Shown here: in pieces, positions 25,341 through 34,550 of the stretch
Layout of the letters: every line of letters starts with the position of its first letter
Position numbering within the stretch: the stretch's first letter is position 1
Assembly: GCA_028356125.1 (NCBI GenBank)
Contig: JAOMTZ010000014.1
Coordinates: 1 to 44,514, forward strand
DNA length: 44,514 bases
Source of the DNA: Candidatus Poseidoniaceae archaeon
Lineage (GTDB): Archaea; Thermoplasmatota; Poseidoniia; Poseidoniales; Poseidoniaceae
Direction: 5' to 3'
The notes under the pieces: model-generated
Database searches by the model: none
What the model saw: the letters and a program-made list of their open reading frames with translations, nothing else
Told to the model about the DNA's origin: nothing
Position numbers and translations under genes: made by a program

Positions 25341-26300
25341 TCAGACACCTCCCAATAAATCTTCAGAACTCTTGATGTCATGGCCTAATCTTTCCATGAT
25401 AACCAAGAATAGGTCTTCTAAACTTGCCTCATGGTCATGCATCCTTCTGACCTGAGTTCCAACATCAGATGCTGTTCGTAGAATTTGGTTATAGGTTTCA
25501 TCTCCAGTATGTCCGATTCGCATTACGCGCCCTTCCCTTCTGACTTTCATGCCCCTGTCGGTTAGCGCTTCTTCCATCTTATTGGCAGAACCCCAAACAT
25601 GAATCTCGACCTCCCTATCAATTGCTTTTAGATCTTCAATTTTACCTTGGGCTGCGAGTTTACCCTTATGCAATAAAACAATATTTTCGCAGACTCTTTC
25701 TACATCGTCCATCAAGTGAGATGCCATCAGTACTGAACGATGGCCTGTGTTAACTGTCGTCTCAAGAGTGTTCAACATGAATTCTCTAGCTGTGGCGTCC
25801 AAGCCGTTACTCGGTTCATCTGCGATAATGAGGGCTGGGTCGTGAATCAAAGCGCAAGCCAACTTTGTAGCCTGTTTCATTCCCGTAGAGAAAGTAGAAA
25901 CTTGACGATATCGCTGTTCTCCAAGCCCTACATATTCCAAGGCTTGATGTGCCCTTTGTAGAGCAACATTAGGGTTCATTCCAATTAACTCACCACTGTA
26001 TCTGACTTGGTGAATAGCTTCCATTCCAGGATTTAGTGCATCATACTCTGGCATGTAGCCTATCCTTTGTCTGATCATGTCTCCTTGAGTTCTAATATCA
26101 AAACCTAGAACCTTACCTTCACCAGAAGTCAATTGTATTAGACCAAGCATTGTCTTTAGGAAAGTGGATTTACCTGCGCCATTAGGACCTAGCAGTCCAG
26201 TTGCGCCTTTTTCAATCTTGATGTCTAATGAATCTAGAGCAATATGTGGACCGTATGACTTAGTTAGAGCAGTCGATTCGATAATCAACTCTCTTACCAT
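25341..26300 (-). CDS. ABC transporter ATPase (ABC-2 exporter type), operon leader
   Basis: Walker A is GLLGPNGAGKST (near 33-44), the signature is TFSTGMKQATK, Walker B is LIIADEPSNGLD and the H-loop VLMASHLMDDVER. The 319 residues comprise the ATPase and the small C-terminal domain of exporter-type subunits. It is the first gene of a five-gene leftward operon. The 40 bases between it and the upstream tgtA contain a stem-loop straddling tgtA's stop, suggesting separate transcription from here on. Confidence 0.88.
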   Translation of the reverse strand: MVRELIIESTALTKSYGPHIALDSLDIKIEKGATGLLGPNGAGKSTFLKTMLGLIQLTSGEGKVLGFDIRTQGDMIRQRIGYMPEYDALNPGMEAIHQVRYSGELIGMNPNVALQRAHQALEYVGLGEQRYRQVSTFSTGMKQATKLACALIHDPALIIADEPSNGLDATAREFMLNTLETTVNTGHRSVLMASHLMDDVERVCENIVLLHKGKLAAQGKIEDLKAIDREVEIHVWGSANKMEEALTDRGMKVRREGRVMRIGHTGDETYNQILRTASDVGTQVRRMHDHEASLEDLFLVIMERLGHDIKSSEDLLGGV

Positions 26301-26332
26301 AGAACTTACACACCGAGACGGGCACTTGAATA

Positions 26333-26349
26333 TGCCCCTTTCAGGGGCA
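26333..26349. terminator. Hairpin straddling the tgtA stop codon
   Basis: TGCCCCT (26333-26339) and AGGGGCA (26343-26349) form a perfect 7-bp stem around a 3-base loop. On the minus strand it spans the last sense codons and TGA of tgtA. It is 33 bases upstream of the ABC operon start and is a candidate terminator or mRNA 3'-end protector. No U-tract follows. Confidence 0.45.
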
Positions 26350-28512
26350 GCCTTCTCTCACCTTTACTGCAATACCTTTGTTGAAGCATGCCAGTTCTCC
26401 AGCAGTAGATTGAGAGCGACCAATTGCTAACAATTTACCCTCTGAATTTACGATTAAAACAGTCTCTCCTGGTCGAACCCAAGGGTCACAGGCTAATACA
26501 AACCCATGCATGACATTGCGGCCTTCGTTTACAAATGGTTCAGCATCACTGTCTACCACTACCCATGCGGGGCCCTGCCCTGCATAGAATGAGAAATCAT
26601 TCTCATTGAAATTGCTAGGCGTTGCTAATTTTCTCAAAGAATGAAGTTTTCTTGCACCTTCAACCGTTAGAGACATTCCACCCTCTGCAAGTCTTGGCGA
26701 AAATAAATGCAGTCCTTCAGAATTTATGAGGTTACGAATTCTATTTGTCCTACTCATGACAAATGTCGAATTTTCACATAGCTGAATTGCGTCCTGTAAA
26801 TCAACATTGTACAATACGCACAACTTGTCGATTATCTGGCCTTGCTTTTTCAGATCTGGAGTTCTATCCATTGGTTCAATACCTAATTGTTCGAATACTC
26901 GGTTGTGCAATTCCTCAGTATCGGATATGTCTACAGATACTATCTTGCGATCATAGATTCCAAGTCTTTGTAACTCCCTCTGCATCCACGCGTAGTCGGG
27001 TTTTCTTTTCCATAACCATTCCGGGCCCTCGATGTGCGCCCAAGGATTCAGGTCTTCAAGGCCCCAAGGTACCAAACCAAGTGGTGTTTGAACAAATATT
27101 TCCATGTCGTGAGAATAGATTCTTTCCACTAAATCTCCCACTCTTTCACGCCATGGTGCGCTTGCTCCGTGGAATACAATCACGTCTCCCGACTTACGAG
27201 ATGTCCAGCGAGCAAAGAGTCTCCTTCTGGCCATTTCAACATGAGGTCTGTGGTGAGTGTCCGTGCCCCCCCAAGATTCGCCTCCATTGCGTGGCGTATA
27301 CTGTGAATGTACTAGCCAGTCCCAATTGTCTTCCCACTTCCCTCTCTCATTACCGGTTTCCTTTGACGCCGATATTTCATCTAATATTAGAGGGTCCATC
27401 GATGACCTTGCGGGATTGGTTACAATCCACAAGAATGCTTCTCGAAGGGCAGGGTGTTCGTGACTTCTTCTTTCGGCAAGTCTCCAGATAGTGCCATCCC
27501 TTACAGCTTGCCGGCATCTTGACATTTCTTGCAGGGTTACCTCTAGATTATATTTGGAAAGCAGAATAGTTCTTTCCTGCTTATCCATTGCTCGGACTTC
27601 CGCAGGAGAATAGTTTGTGATTGCAGGCATGAGAATCGGCCATTCTTCAATGTCAGAAATCCTTTCAGTTCCCCATGGGGTCAATAGTCTTCCATCTCTG
27701 GCAAACAATACATATGCAGCTGAATCGAAAAGGTCCGCCCCCATTGCTACAAGCATCGGGAACAACATTGGGTGTCCACAACCAAACATGTGAACTGGGC
27801 GATTTGGTGCTAGGTTAGATTTGCATGCCAACATAATTTTTGCCAAGTCGCGATATTTTTGTTGTTCCATAATAGGAACAATTCCCCCAATGGGGTGAAT
27901 ACTGAAATCTAATTTACTCATACCGACAGAACTCTTGACTCTTAATTCAGGAAATAATCCCCCTTGGATAGGACCATTTAGCATTACATCACCTGCTGTC
28001 TCAATAGAGATCTGTCCTCTATCGACAGTCTCATCCACTGCTTTTTCAACTTGAGAATATGTCATGTCTGGACGTGTGAATATGTCCAGCATAGTAGCAA
28101 TATCAACTCCGATGTCTTTCTGGAACTTCACTATCTCTTCTACGCCAACTTCTACATCTCCATAGACATAAGATTGGAATGTTCCCGAATCGGTCATAAC
28201 TACTCCCGGGTAATCAATCAACGAGTGAACTCCTTCTGCGAGTGCTTTTTCCTTGAGATTATCATGTTTCCATATTACATATGAATTAGTGATGAGTGCT
28301 TGAATTCCATATCTATCCCACATTTCTCGCGGTTCGATTGTCCTAATGTTTGGATTGATTACAGGAAGTAGACACGGGGTTTCTAAAATTCCATGCAATG
28401 TGTGTAATTTACCAAGCCTGGCTTGTCCGTCTCTTGCAATAATCTCGAAACGCCCATTGTCCTTTTCGCGGCAACTTTTGGGGTCTTTCCGCCGGCCGTC
28501 CTGCCACTTCAT
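26341..28512 (-). CDS. tgtA: Archaeal tRNA-guanine transglycosylase (ArcTGT) with altered zinc site
   Basis: ArcTGT swaps guanine-15 of archaeal tRNAs for preQ0, the first tRNA step of archaeosine synthesis. The catalytic TIM barrel (about 20-360) has the two active-site aspartates: MTDSGTFQ (Asp108) and GADLFDSAAY (Asp263). HPIGGIVPIMEQQ is the base-binding loop region. The archaeal C-terminal domains follow, including HGASAPWRER and QTPLGLVPWGLE (about 460-515), and a PUA domain closes the protein (about 640-723). The zinc-binding segment of characterised ArcTGTs (C-x-C-x2-C plus a later His) is replaced by WPILMPAITNYSP (residues 291-303) and a SKYNL segment, so all four ligands are gone. 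Length is slightly over the roughly 580-660 typical of the family. The gene is preceded by the HTH regulator. Confidence 0.9.
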   Translation of the reverse strand: MKWQDGRRKDPKSCREKDNGRFEIIARDGQARLGKLHTLHGILETPCLLPVINPNIRTIEPREMWDRYGIQALITNSYVIWKHDNLKEKALAEGVHSLIDYPGVVMTDSGTFQSYVYGDVEVGVEEIVKFQKDIGVDIATMLDIFTRPDMTYSQVEKAVDETVDRGQISIETAGDVMLNGPIQGGLFPELRVKSSVGMSKLDFSIHPIGGIVPIMEQQKYRDLAKIMLACKSNLAPNRPVHMFGCGHPMLFPMLVAMGADLFDSAAYVLFARDGRLLTPWGTERISDIEEWPILMPAITNYSPAEVRAMDKQERTILLSKYNLEVTLQEMSRCRQAVRDGTIWRLAERRSHEHPALREAFLWIVTNPARSSMDPLILDEISASKETGNERGKWEDNWDWLVHSQYTPRNGGESWGGTDTHHRPHVEMARRRLFARWTSRKSGDVIVFHGASAPWRERVGDLVERIYSHDMEIFVQTPLGLVPWGLEDLNPWAHIEGPEWLWKRKPDYAWMQRELQRLGIYDRKIVSVDISDTEELHNRVFEQLGIEPMDRTPDLKKQGQIIDKLCVLYNVDLQDAIQLCENSTFVMSRTNRIRNLINSEGLHLFSPRLAEGGMSLTVEGARKLHSLRKLATPSNFNENDFSFYAGQGPAWVVVDSDAEPFVNEGRNVMHGFVLACDPWVRPGETVLIVNSEGKLLAIGRSQSTAGELACFNKGIAVKVREGCP

Positions 28513-28537
28513 GGTGGGGCGTCCCTAGTATTCAGCA

Positions 28538-28560
28538 TCAACCTTGTTGTCAAAGGTTGA
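28538..28560. terminator. Hairpin straddling the stop codon of the HTH_10 regulator
   Basis: TCAACCTT (28538-28545) and AAGGTTGA (28553-28560) form a perfect 8-bp stem with a 7-base loop. The regulator's final sense codons lie in one arm and its TGA in the loop. It is 26 bases upstream of the tgtA start, so it may separate the two transcripts. Confidence 0.45.
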
Positions 28561-29212
28561 GGCGTTTAGCCATTAATGTAGCAAGATGGTTTTCAATAGA
28601 GCGTAGGTGCCCTGTCAGTGTTACTCGAGATATCCCAATACTTGATGCGATATCTGTAGGGGATGACCCTCTTGGGTTCTGGTAATACCCCATTTTCCAT
28701 GCTGCAGCAAATGCAGTAATTCTTGCTTCTGTAAGGTCTTTTGTGAAATAGTCCATGTCGTCAGGTGTAGAGTCGACTACTGAAATCGAGTTTGGCTCCC
28801 TCCACAATCTGATGCCTTCAACCATTTGTTTACATCCTTCTGGTGATCCCCTTATGATGACAACAGCCTCGCTGCGGCCTACACAAGAACCAGGAACTAC
28901 TACTGCTGTTTCTATGGCTTGTCCGATAAGCCCAAGTCCGTGGTAATTACGTACAACTGCAGTATGAATGACATGTCCTTTTTCTTCTCTTACAGAAAGG
29001 ACATCTTCAACAGCCATGAAACTAATGTCATTTATCGAATCGATAACTTGGCCTTCAAGCATTTTAATTTCAAAGATTTGGCGAAGAAATCCTTCTTCTT
29101 CATCTCTCCAAATGGAGCCCATCAAAGTAATTCTTTCACATATCTCAAGGAGTTCTTTGAAATCACTCCGCATCATCTGTGCACCGGAATACCTTACCCT
29201 GACCTCTCGCAT
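28550..29212 (-). CDS. HTH_10 (bacterio-opsin activator/Bat-like) transcription regulator
   Basis: The C-terminal 158-215 region is the archaeal HTH_10 domain: LTEARITAFAAAWKMGYYQ, then SSPTDIASSIGISRVTL and a GHLRSIENHL recognition-helix continuation. The N-terminal 150 residues are an alpha/beta sensor-like domain without known motifs or cofactor ligands. The protein is 220 residues, as in other short Bat-like regulators, and is presumably a DNA-binding dimer. Its targets are unknown. It lies between tgtA and the nfu/suf divergent region, so either could be regulated by it. ATGs at 29176 and 29173 are alternative starts. Confidence 0.8.
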   Translation of the reverse strand: MREVRVRYSGAQMMRSDFKELLEICERITLMGSIWRDEEEGFLRQIFEIKMLEGQVIDSINDISFMAVEDVLSVREEKGHVIHTAVVRNYHGLGLIGQAIETAVVVPGSCVGRSEAVVIIRGSPEGCKQMVEGIRLWREPNSISVVDSTPDDMDYFTKDLTEARITAFAAAWKMGYYQNPRGSSPTDIASSIGISRVTLTGHLRSIENHLATLMAKRLNL

Positions 29213-29254
29213 GATTCATACTAACGGAGCCATTATTTGATTGTAAGCCCAGAA

Positions 29255-29692
29255 TTATACAAAATCCACCTTTCCATGAGCCAAAATAAACTCTCTCCCC
29301 AAGTCATCAAATGTGTCTAATAGGCTTGAGCAGAAACTAACTCTAACAATTTCTTCATCGTTTTCAAGGTCATCTTTCACACCTTGCAGGGTGCCAGGCG
29401 CTGCCCCGCAAGACAAGCACGCTCCAGTCAAGTCAAGAACGAGTGACAATCCTGATTCTAGTGTTTCTTGACTGGTAACGGCAATACCTCCTCCGTGTCC
29501 ATCAAGTGCTGCCCTTACAGGACCCAATCTTGCTAATAGAGAGGGCACTAAATCATCAACACCATGCAACGATTTGTTCCTTAACATTTCATCATTTTCG
29601 GAATCAGAAGTTTCAGCAATTCTCTTGTTCGCTTCTACTTCCATTGCAGCAGCAGCCTCCCGGCGATATTGCTCCAATATGTCGTCATCCAT
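29255..29692 (-). CDS. NifU C-terminal-like (Nfu) iron-sulfur carrier with extended N terminus
   Basis: Residues 55-110 match the Nfu domain: LGPVRAALDGHGGGIAV then GACLSCGAAPGTLQGV, with Cys92 and Cys95 as the CxxC that carries an Fe-S cluster between two subunits. The N-terminal 50 residues are acidic and helical, unlike minimal Nfu proteins. The gene is transcribed away from sufC and shares its 92-base upstream region, so coregulation with the SUF operon is likely. It would accept clusters from SufBCD and deliver them to client proteins. Confidence 0.8.
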   Translation of the reverse strand: MDDDILEQYRREAAAAMEVEANKRIAETSDSENDEMLRNKSLHGVDDLVPSLLARLGPVRAALDGHGGGIAVTSQETLESGLSLVLDLTGACLSCGAAPGTLQGVKDDLENDEEIVRVSFCSSLLDTFDDLGREFILAHGKVDFV

Positions 29693-29712
29693 GGCTCTGC
29701 GTTCAGTTTGCT

Positions 29713-29763
29713 ATTCAATAACCCTCGCTTTGCGAGTTACAACGCCGTACAGTCCTTCATAAA
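29713..29763. promoter_or_regulatory. Divergent nfu/suf promoter region with inverted repeat
   Basis: CTCGC (29724-29728), a 3-base spacer and GCGAG (29732-29736) form a perfect inverted repeat. On the minus strand TTATTG (about 29717-29722) lies 25-30 bases from the nfu start. On the plus strand TCATAAAG (29758-29763 and just before) lies about 22-28 bases from the sufC start. The repeat sits next to the first TATA-like box and about 21 bases from the second, so one regulator could control both directions. Inferred from position only. Confidence 0.45.
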
Positions 29764-29784
29764 GGGGAGGCGGTAGCAGAGGGT

Positions 29785-30525
29785 ATGGGAGACGAGGTGC
29801 TGAGTATAGACGACCTCTACGTAAGCGTGGAGGGTACAGAGATTATCAAAGGTCTTTCACTGACAATTAACATAGGTGAAATCCACGCCATAATGGGGAG
29901 GAATGGAGCTGGTAAATCCACTCTTGCCAATGTGATTATGGGCCACCCCTCTTATGAGATTACATCCGGTTCAGTCAAATTCAAAGGTACTCCATTGGAA
30001 GAAATGGAAGTTTTTGAGAGGGCACGTGCGGGGATGTTCCTTTCATTCCAATACCCCTCTTCAATTCCTGGTGTTCAAGTTGGTACATTCTTGCGTAAAT
30101 CAGTCTCCGCTGTTCGTGGCGATACTGCTCCAAGTGCTAGAGATTTCAGAAAGGAACTCAAATCTCATATGGAGGCATTAAGTATGGATCGTTCATTCCT
30201 ATCAAGGTATGTTAACGACGGTTTCAGTGGTGGAGAAAAGAAGAGGTTAGAGATTCTTCAAATGCTATTGTTAAATCCAACTCTTGCTCTTTTAGATGAA
30301 ACCGATTCAGGACTGGACATCGATGCACTAAGAGTAGTTTCTGATGGGATAAACAGCGTTGCTCCCAATGCTGGCTGTCTACTCATAACCCATTATCAGC
30401 GATTACTTGAGCACGTCAAACCAGATTTTGTGCATGTAATGATCGATGGAAGAATAGTCAAAACCGGAGACGCAACTCTCGCAGGTAAGTTAGAAGCCAA
30501 GGGGTATGATTGGCTAGAAGCATGA
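29785..30525 (+). CDS. sufC: Fe-S assembly ATPase SufC
   Basis: SufC is the ABC-type ATPase that drives cluster assembly on SufB/SufD. Walker A is GRNGAGKST (38-46), the signature is GFSGGEKKR and Walker B is [11 protein letters not shown], the last being diagnostic of SufC. Residues 70-95 contain the Q-loop region with [14 protein letters not shown], also typical. Length is 246 residues. ATG 29785 is used; GTG at 29797 (reading [12 protein letters not shown]) is also credible and matches many family N termini. It is the first gene of a six-gene unit and lies 12 bases upstream of the preferred sufB start. Confidence 0.95.
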   Translation: MGDEVLSIDDLYVSVEGTEIIKGLSLTINIGEIHAIMGRNGAGKSTLANVIMGHPSYEITSGSVKFKGTPLEEMEVFERARAGMFLSFQYPSSIPGVQVGTFLRKSVSAVRGDTAPSARDFRKELKSHMEALSMDRSFLSRYVNDGFSGGEKKRLEILQMLLLNPTLALLDETDSGLDIDALRVVSDGINSVAPNAGCLLITHYQRLLEHVKPDFVHVMIDGRIVKTGDATLAGKLEAKGYDWLEA

Positions 30526-30532
30526 GAGGTGA
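30526..30532 (+). promoter_or_regulatory. Shine-Dalgarno motif deciding the sufB start
   Basis: GAGGTGA ends five bases before the ATG at 30538. The frame also offers a GTG at 30529, but that GTG lies inside the motif itself. ATG 30538 is therefore the more likely start. Confidence 0.6.
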
Positions 30533-30537
30533 ATGGA

Positions 30538-31947
30538 ATGTCAGGTGAAACAGCAAGAGAAGCAGTAGGGGACTATCGATATGGTTTCCACGATCCAGAA
30601 AATGCCACCATTCGATTCGACAAGGGTCTCTCAGAACAGGTAGTCAGAGATATATCAGAACTCAAAAACGAACCTGAGTGGATGACAGAAATCCGTGTGA
30701 AAGCTTACAACCGTTTCATGGAGATGCCGATGCCAAAGTGGGGCAACTGTAACATGCTTGATCAGATTGATTTTGATTCAATTACATACTTCCTGCGTTC
30801 ATCCAAAGGTACAGAGAATGATTGGGATGACGTTCCAGATGATATCAAGAATACCTTCGATCGCTTAGGAATACCAGACGCAGAGCAAAAATGGCTTGGT
30901 GGAGTTACTGCTCAGTACGAATCTGAAGCAGTTTACCATTCGATACGAGATGATCTTGAAGAGCAAGGGGTAATATTCCTCGACATGGATTCTGGACTGA
31001 AAGAGTATCCTGAAATAGTAAAGAAATATTTCTGCTCTGTTGTTCCTGCAAGTGATAACAAATTCTCAGCACTAAATACTGCGGTTTGGTCAGGTGGTTC
31101 ATTCCTCTACATTCCAAAAGGGGTACATGTTGAAATGCCAGTTCAGGCATACTTCAGAATTAACGCTAAAAACATGGGGCAATTTGAGAGAACTATGATT
31201 ATTGCAGATGAAGGTTCTTCAATTCACTATGTCGAAGGATGTACGGCGCCAACTTATTCTACAGAATCACTACATTCAGCAGTTGTCGAATTAATTGCTA
31301 TGGATGGAGCAAAGATTCGTTATTCAACAGTTCAAAATTGGTCTGCTAACGTTTACAATTTAGTTACCAAAAGAGGAGTTGCCCATGCAAATGCAACCAT
31401 CGAATGGGTAGATGGAAACATCGGTTCGAAACTTACAATGAAGTATCCGTCAGTTCTTCTCAAAGGAGAAGGTGCTCATGCTGAAGTGATTTCAGTTGCA
31501 TATGCTGGAAAAGGACAACACCAAGATGCTGGAGCTAAGGTACACCACCTGGCTCCAAATACGACGTCCAATATATTGTCAAAGTCGATTTCAAAGAACG
31601 GCGGGCGCTCTTCATATCGAGGAATGCTTCAAGTTACGCCCAAGGCTAGCGGTTGCCGCTCAAAGATAGTTTGTGATGCACTTATGCTTGATGCAGATAG
31701 CCAATCAGATACTTATCCTACAATGGAAGTTGGAAATGCTAGTGCAGACTTAGAACACGAAGCAAGTGTATCTAAAGTCAGTAACGATCAACTATTCTAT
31801 CTCATGTCTAGAGGACACAGCGAAGTAGAAGCAATGGGACTAATCGTTAATGGTTTCTTTGAACCTTTTACCCGTGAGTTGCCAATGGAATATGCAGTCG
31901 AACTCAATCGTCTTCTTGAATTGGAGATGGAGGGTGCAATCGGATGA
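30538..31947 (+). CDS. sufB: Fe-S cluster scaffold protein SufB
   Basis: SufB is the scaffold on which SufSE sulfur and iron are combined, in complex with SufC and SufD. The approximately 469 residues show the SufB pattern: [16 protein letters not shown] near the N terminus, a [19 protein letters not shown] segment, [31 protein letters not shown] and [11 protein letters not shown]. The conserved cysteine near the C-terminal core appears in [33 protein letters not shown] segment followed by LMSRG closes the domain. The stop overlaps the sufD start by 4 bases (ATGA). Confidence 0.95.
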   Translation: MSGETAREAVGDYRYGFHDPENATIRFDKGLSEQVVRDISELKNEPEWMTEIRVKAYNRFMEMPMPKWGNCNMLDQIDFDSITYFLRSSKGTENDWDDVPDDIKNTFDRLGIPDAEQKWLGGVTAQYESEAVYHSIRDDLEEQGVIFLDMDSGLKEYPEIVKKYFCSVVPASDNKFSALNTAVWSGGSFLYIPKGVHVEMPVQAYFRINAKNMGQFERTMIIADEGSSIHYVEGCTAPTYSTESLHSAVVELIAMDGAKIRYSTVQNWSANVYNLVTKRGVAHANATIEWVDGNIGSKLTMKYPSVLLKGEGAHAEVISVAYAGKGQHQDAGAKVHHLAPNTTSNILSKSISKNGGRSSYRGMLQVTPKASGCRSKIVCDALMLDADSQSDTYPTMEVGNASADLEHEASVSKVSNDQLFYLMSRGHSEVEAMGLIVNGFFEPFTRELPMEYAVELNRLLELEMEGAIG

Positions 31948-32954
31948 TGCTTTATCCGGAAATACCAATTCCACCTCGCTCCGAACACCTATGGCGCTAC
32001 ACTCCTTGGAAGAGAATCCACCCGACTAATGTCGCAGAGATGCCTCAATCCGACGCCATAAAAATGGCTCTAGGTACGGATTCAGAAATGGAAGGTAGCG
32101 AGGAAATAGGTCGTTCATTCATACATTCAATTTCGAATGTCTGTAAAGAAATAATTCTTTCCGACGAGTCTAAGGAATTAGATTTGAGATGTTCGGGGCA
32201 TATCTGCTCAGGTGAATTGAAAATCAAATCCTCGGGTGATTCGTCTCTTATCATCCGTATCAGCGGTGATTCCGGTTGGACAGGAATTAGAGTTCTTGGA
32301 GATGTATCTGGACAACTTTCAGTAGCCCTAATCAACGACTTATCTGCGGATTGCCACCTACTTCGCTGTGAAGATTGGATAGTGAATCGTGATTCTTCAT
32401 TGGAATTGTCTACACTCTCGACCGGTGGATTTCTCGTCAAATCAGATATTAGAATAAAACTGGACCAAAACGGGGCAGAAGTACGAGGAGGAATTGCATC
32501 AAACGGCCATGGAAGCCGTCACGATGATCACCATGTGGAAATCGACCACAAGGTAGGACACACCCAATCCTCTCTAGTAATGCATGCTGCTTGTAATGAC
32601 TCATCACATTCTGTGGGAACAGGATTGTTGAGTATTAGAGATGGTGCGGACAAGAGTGATGCAGGACAAGTTTTCCGTAATTTACTACTTTCAGAAAAAG
32701 CGAGAGCTGAAGCAATTCCTGAATTAGAAGTCCTGGCAGATGATGTCAAAGCGGCTCATGGGGCGGCAAGTGCGCCAATCGATTCAAATCAACTTCATTA
32801 TCTTCAGTCTAGGGGATTATCTGGTGATGAAGCATCTTCATTAATTGTTGAAGGGTTCCTAATGGATGCATTCCGAGATATTAAAAATCAAGATGTTATT
32901 GCCTCATTAAGAACTAGGCTTTTGGTGCATTTAGAGTGTCTAATTAATGGGTGA
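31944..32954 (+). CDS. sufD: Fe-S assembly protein SufD
   Basis: SufD forms the SufBC2D complex and assists cluster assembly. The N-terminal [14 protein letters not shown] and the C-terminal [17 protein letters not shown] followed by [12 protein letters not shown] are the family's two ends; the latter matches the sufB C-terminal helix pair and the conserved His in SufD. The beta-helical middle (about 75-250) is more divergent and Ser-rich. At 336 residues it is shorter than E. coli SufD (about 420). It overlaps sufB by 4 bases and lies 4 bases before sufS. Confidence 0.88.
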   Translation: MMLYPEIPIPPRSEHLWRYTPWKRIHPTNVAEMPQSDAIKMALGTDSEMEGSEEIGRSFIHSISNVCKEIILSDESKELDLRCSGHICSGELKIKSSGDSSLIIRISGDSGWTGIRVLGDVSGQLSVALINDLSADCHLLRCEDWIVNRDSSLELSTLSTGGFLVKSDIRIKLDQNGAEVRGGIASNGHGSRHDDHHVEIDHKVGHTQSSLVMHAACNDSSHSVGTGLLSIRDGADKSDAGQVFRNLLLSEKARAEAIPELEVLADDVKAAHGAASAPIDSNQLHYLQSRGLSGDEASSLIVEGFLMDAFRDIKNQDVIASLRTRLLVHLECLING

Positions 32955-32958
32955 TTAA

Positions 32959-34143
32959 ATGAAGCAAGATTTCCCTATCTTTTCACGTCTAGTGAATGGT
33001 AAACCGTTGGTCTATCTTGATAATGCTGCAACAACCCAGAAACCTTCGTGTGTTATCGATGCGATGTCTGAATTTTATTCGGTATCGAATGCGAACGTTC
33101 ACCGCGCAGTTCACACCCTTGCTGGCGAAGCTACAGAAGGATACGAGAAATGCCGTAAATTACTGAAACAAAGGTACAACGCAGAATATGCTGTTATCAC
33201 GAGCGGCACTACAGAAGCCATCAACCTAGTTGCTCATGCATGGGGCAAACATAATCTGAGTTCTGGTGATGTGATTGTCTTGACTGAAATGGAACATCAC
33301 AGTGACATAGTTCCTTGGCAAATGCTAGCTGAGAAAAGCGCTATCGAAATCAGATATGTGCCAGTAACTGATGGAAAGTTAGACATGGATGCATTTGAAG
33401 TTGCTCTTGAAGACGCAAAATTAGTTTGCGTAGTCCATACCTCCAATGTCCTAGGCGTTAGAAATCCAGTCGAAGATATAATCTCCCTATCGAAGGCTGT
33501 AGGTGCAAAAGTATTGCTAGATGCCGCACAAGCAGTTCCTCATGAGTTAATTGATTTCAGAGAACTTGGTGCTGACTTTATGGCATTTAGCGCTCATAAA
33601 ATGTGTGGCCCTACTGGCATAGGTGCATTACTAATCAGTAATGATGCATTTTCAGAAATGGAACCATTTATGGGGGGCGGAGATATGATTGATACCGTTA
33701 CTTTAGAAGGCTCAACATACCAAACTAACGAGCATAAATTCGAAGCAGGAACTCCTCGAATTGCAGAAGGCGTCGGCTGGGCTGCTGCTCTTGAGTGGAT
33801 ATCAAATGTGGATCTAGAAGCCCATCATGCCCGCCTATTGTCGATAGCCTCAGATGTTGCAGAACAACTTAAGAATCGTGGTATGGCTGTTTATTCATCA
33901 TTAGGTCCAGGAGATGCCGCTGTAGTTTCTTTCAATCATCCTACTATTCACCCCGAAGACTTTGCACGTCTCTTAGATGCGCAAGGTGTAGCGGTTAGAA
34001 CCGGTCACCACTGTGCACAACCACTAATGGATAAGTTGGGAGTTAGCGGTACAATAAGGGCTTCATTCTATCTTTACAACGATGCGTCAGATGCTGAGGT
34101 ATTTCTTTCAGGAGTCGACAGAGTTTTGGAGGCAATGGCATGA
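32959..34143 (+). CDS. sufS: Cysteine desulfurase SufS
   Basis: SufS removes sulfur from cysteine, forming a persulfide for Fe-S assembly. YLDNAATTQKP opens the PLP domain. Lys214 in FSAHKMCGPTG forms the aldimine, and Cys352 in RTGHHCAQPLM is the persulfide cysteine. VHRAVHTLAGEAT and EMEHHSDIVPW are class II (SufS/CsdA) signatures. Length is 394 residues, normal for the family. It overlaps sufE by 4 bases, so desulfurase and sulfur acceptor are made together. Confidence 0.95.
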   Translation: MKQDFPIFSRLVNGKPLVYLDNAATTQKPSCVIDAMSEFYSVSNANVHRAVHTLAGEATEGYEKCRKLLKQRYNAEYAVITSGTTEAINLVAHAWGKHNLSSGDVIVLTEMEHHSDIVPWQMLAEKSAIEIRYVPVTDGKLDMDAFEVALEDAKLVCVVHTSNVLGVRNPVEDIISLSKAVGAKVLLDAAQAVPHELIDFRELGADFMAFSAHKMCGPTGIGALLISNDAFSEMEPFMGGGDMIDTVTLEGSTYQTNEHKFEAGTPRIAEGVGWAAALEWISNVDLEAHHARLLSIASDVAEQLKNRGMAVYSSLGPGDAAVVSFNHPTIHPEDFARLLDAQGVAVRTGHHCAQPLMDKLGVSGTIRASFYLYNDASDAEVFLSGVDRVLEAMA

Positions 34144-34550
34144 GTTGGCCAGTTGCTATCCAGGAATTAATCGAAGAGTTTCAAGATATTGATGAACAAT
34201 TCGAACGTCTCGAAGTTCTAATGGAGTTTTCTGAAGAAGTCGAAGAACTCCCTGTCGAAAGTTGGAATAACCATAATCTAGTCAAGGGTTGCCAATCAAT
34301 TGCGCACATTGAAATTGAGATGGTTGAAGGCAAAGTGTGGATGAAAGCCGCTGCTGATGTAAAGATGGTACAAGGTTTACAAGGAATATTATCGATTGCA
34401 GTAAACGGGTCAACACCCGAAGAAGTGCTGGAATTAACTCCTGAGTTTGCAGAAGAAGCAGGAATCCTAAACAGTTTAACTCCATCAAGGTCAAATGGTT
34501 TTCGAACTATGTTTGATATGGTTCAAAGAAATGTTAGAGAGGCGATGTAA
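34140..34550 (+). CDS. sufE: Sulfur acceptor SufE
   Basis: SufE accepts persulfide sulfur from SufS and passes it to SufB. The key cysteine is Cys51 in LVKGCQSIAHIE, the same number as in E. coli SufE. The family segment MVQGLQGILSIAVNGSTPEE and the C-terminal LTPSRSNGFRTMF complete the match. Length is 136 residues. It overlaps sufS by 4 bases and sufT by one base. Confidence 0.92.
   Translation: MSWPVAIQELIEEFQDIDEQFERLEVLMEFSEEVEELPVESWNNHNLVKGCQSIAHIEIEMVEGKVWMKAAADVKMVQGLQGILSIAVNGSTPEEVLELTPEFAEEAGILNSLTPSRSNGFRTMFDMVQRNVREAM

Noticed and set aside
26763-27491. 242-codon plus-strand frame inside tgtA
   Set aside because: Antisense to a confidently identified gene and without protein-like motifs.
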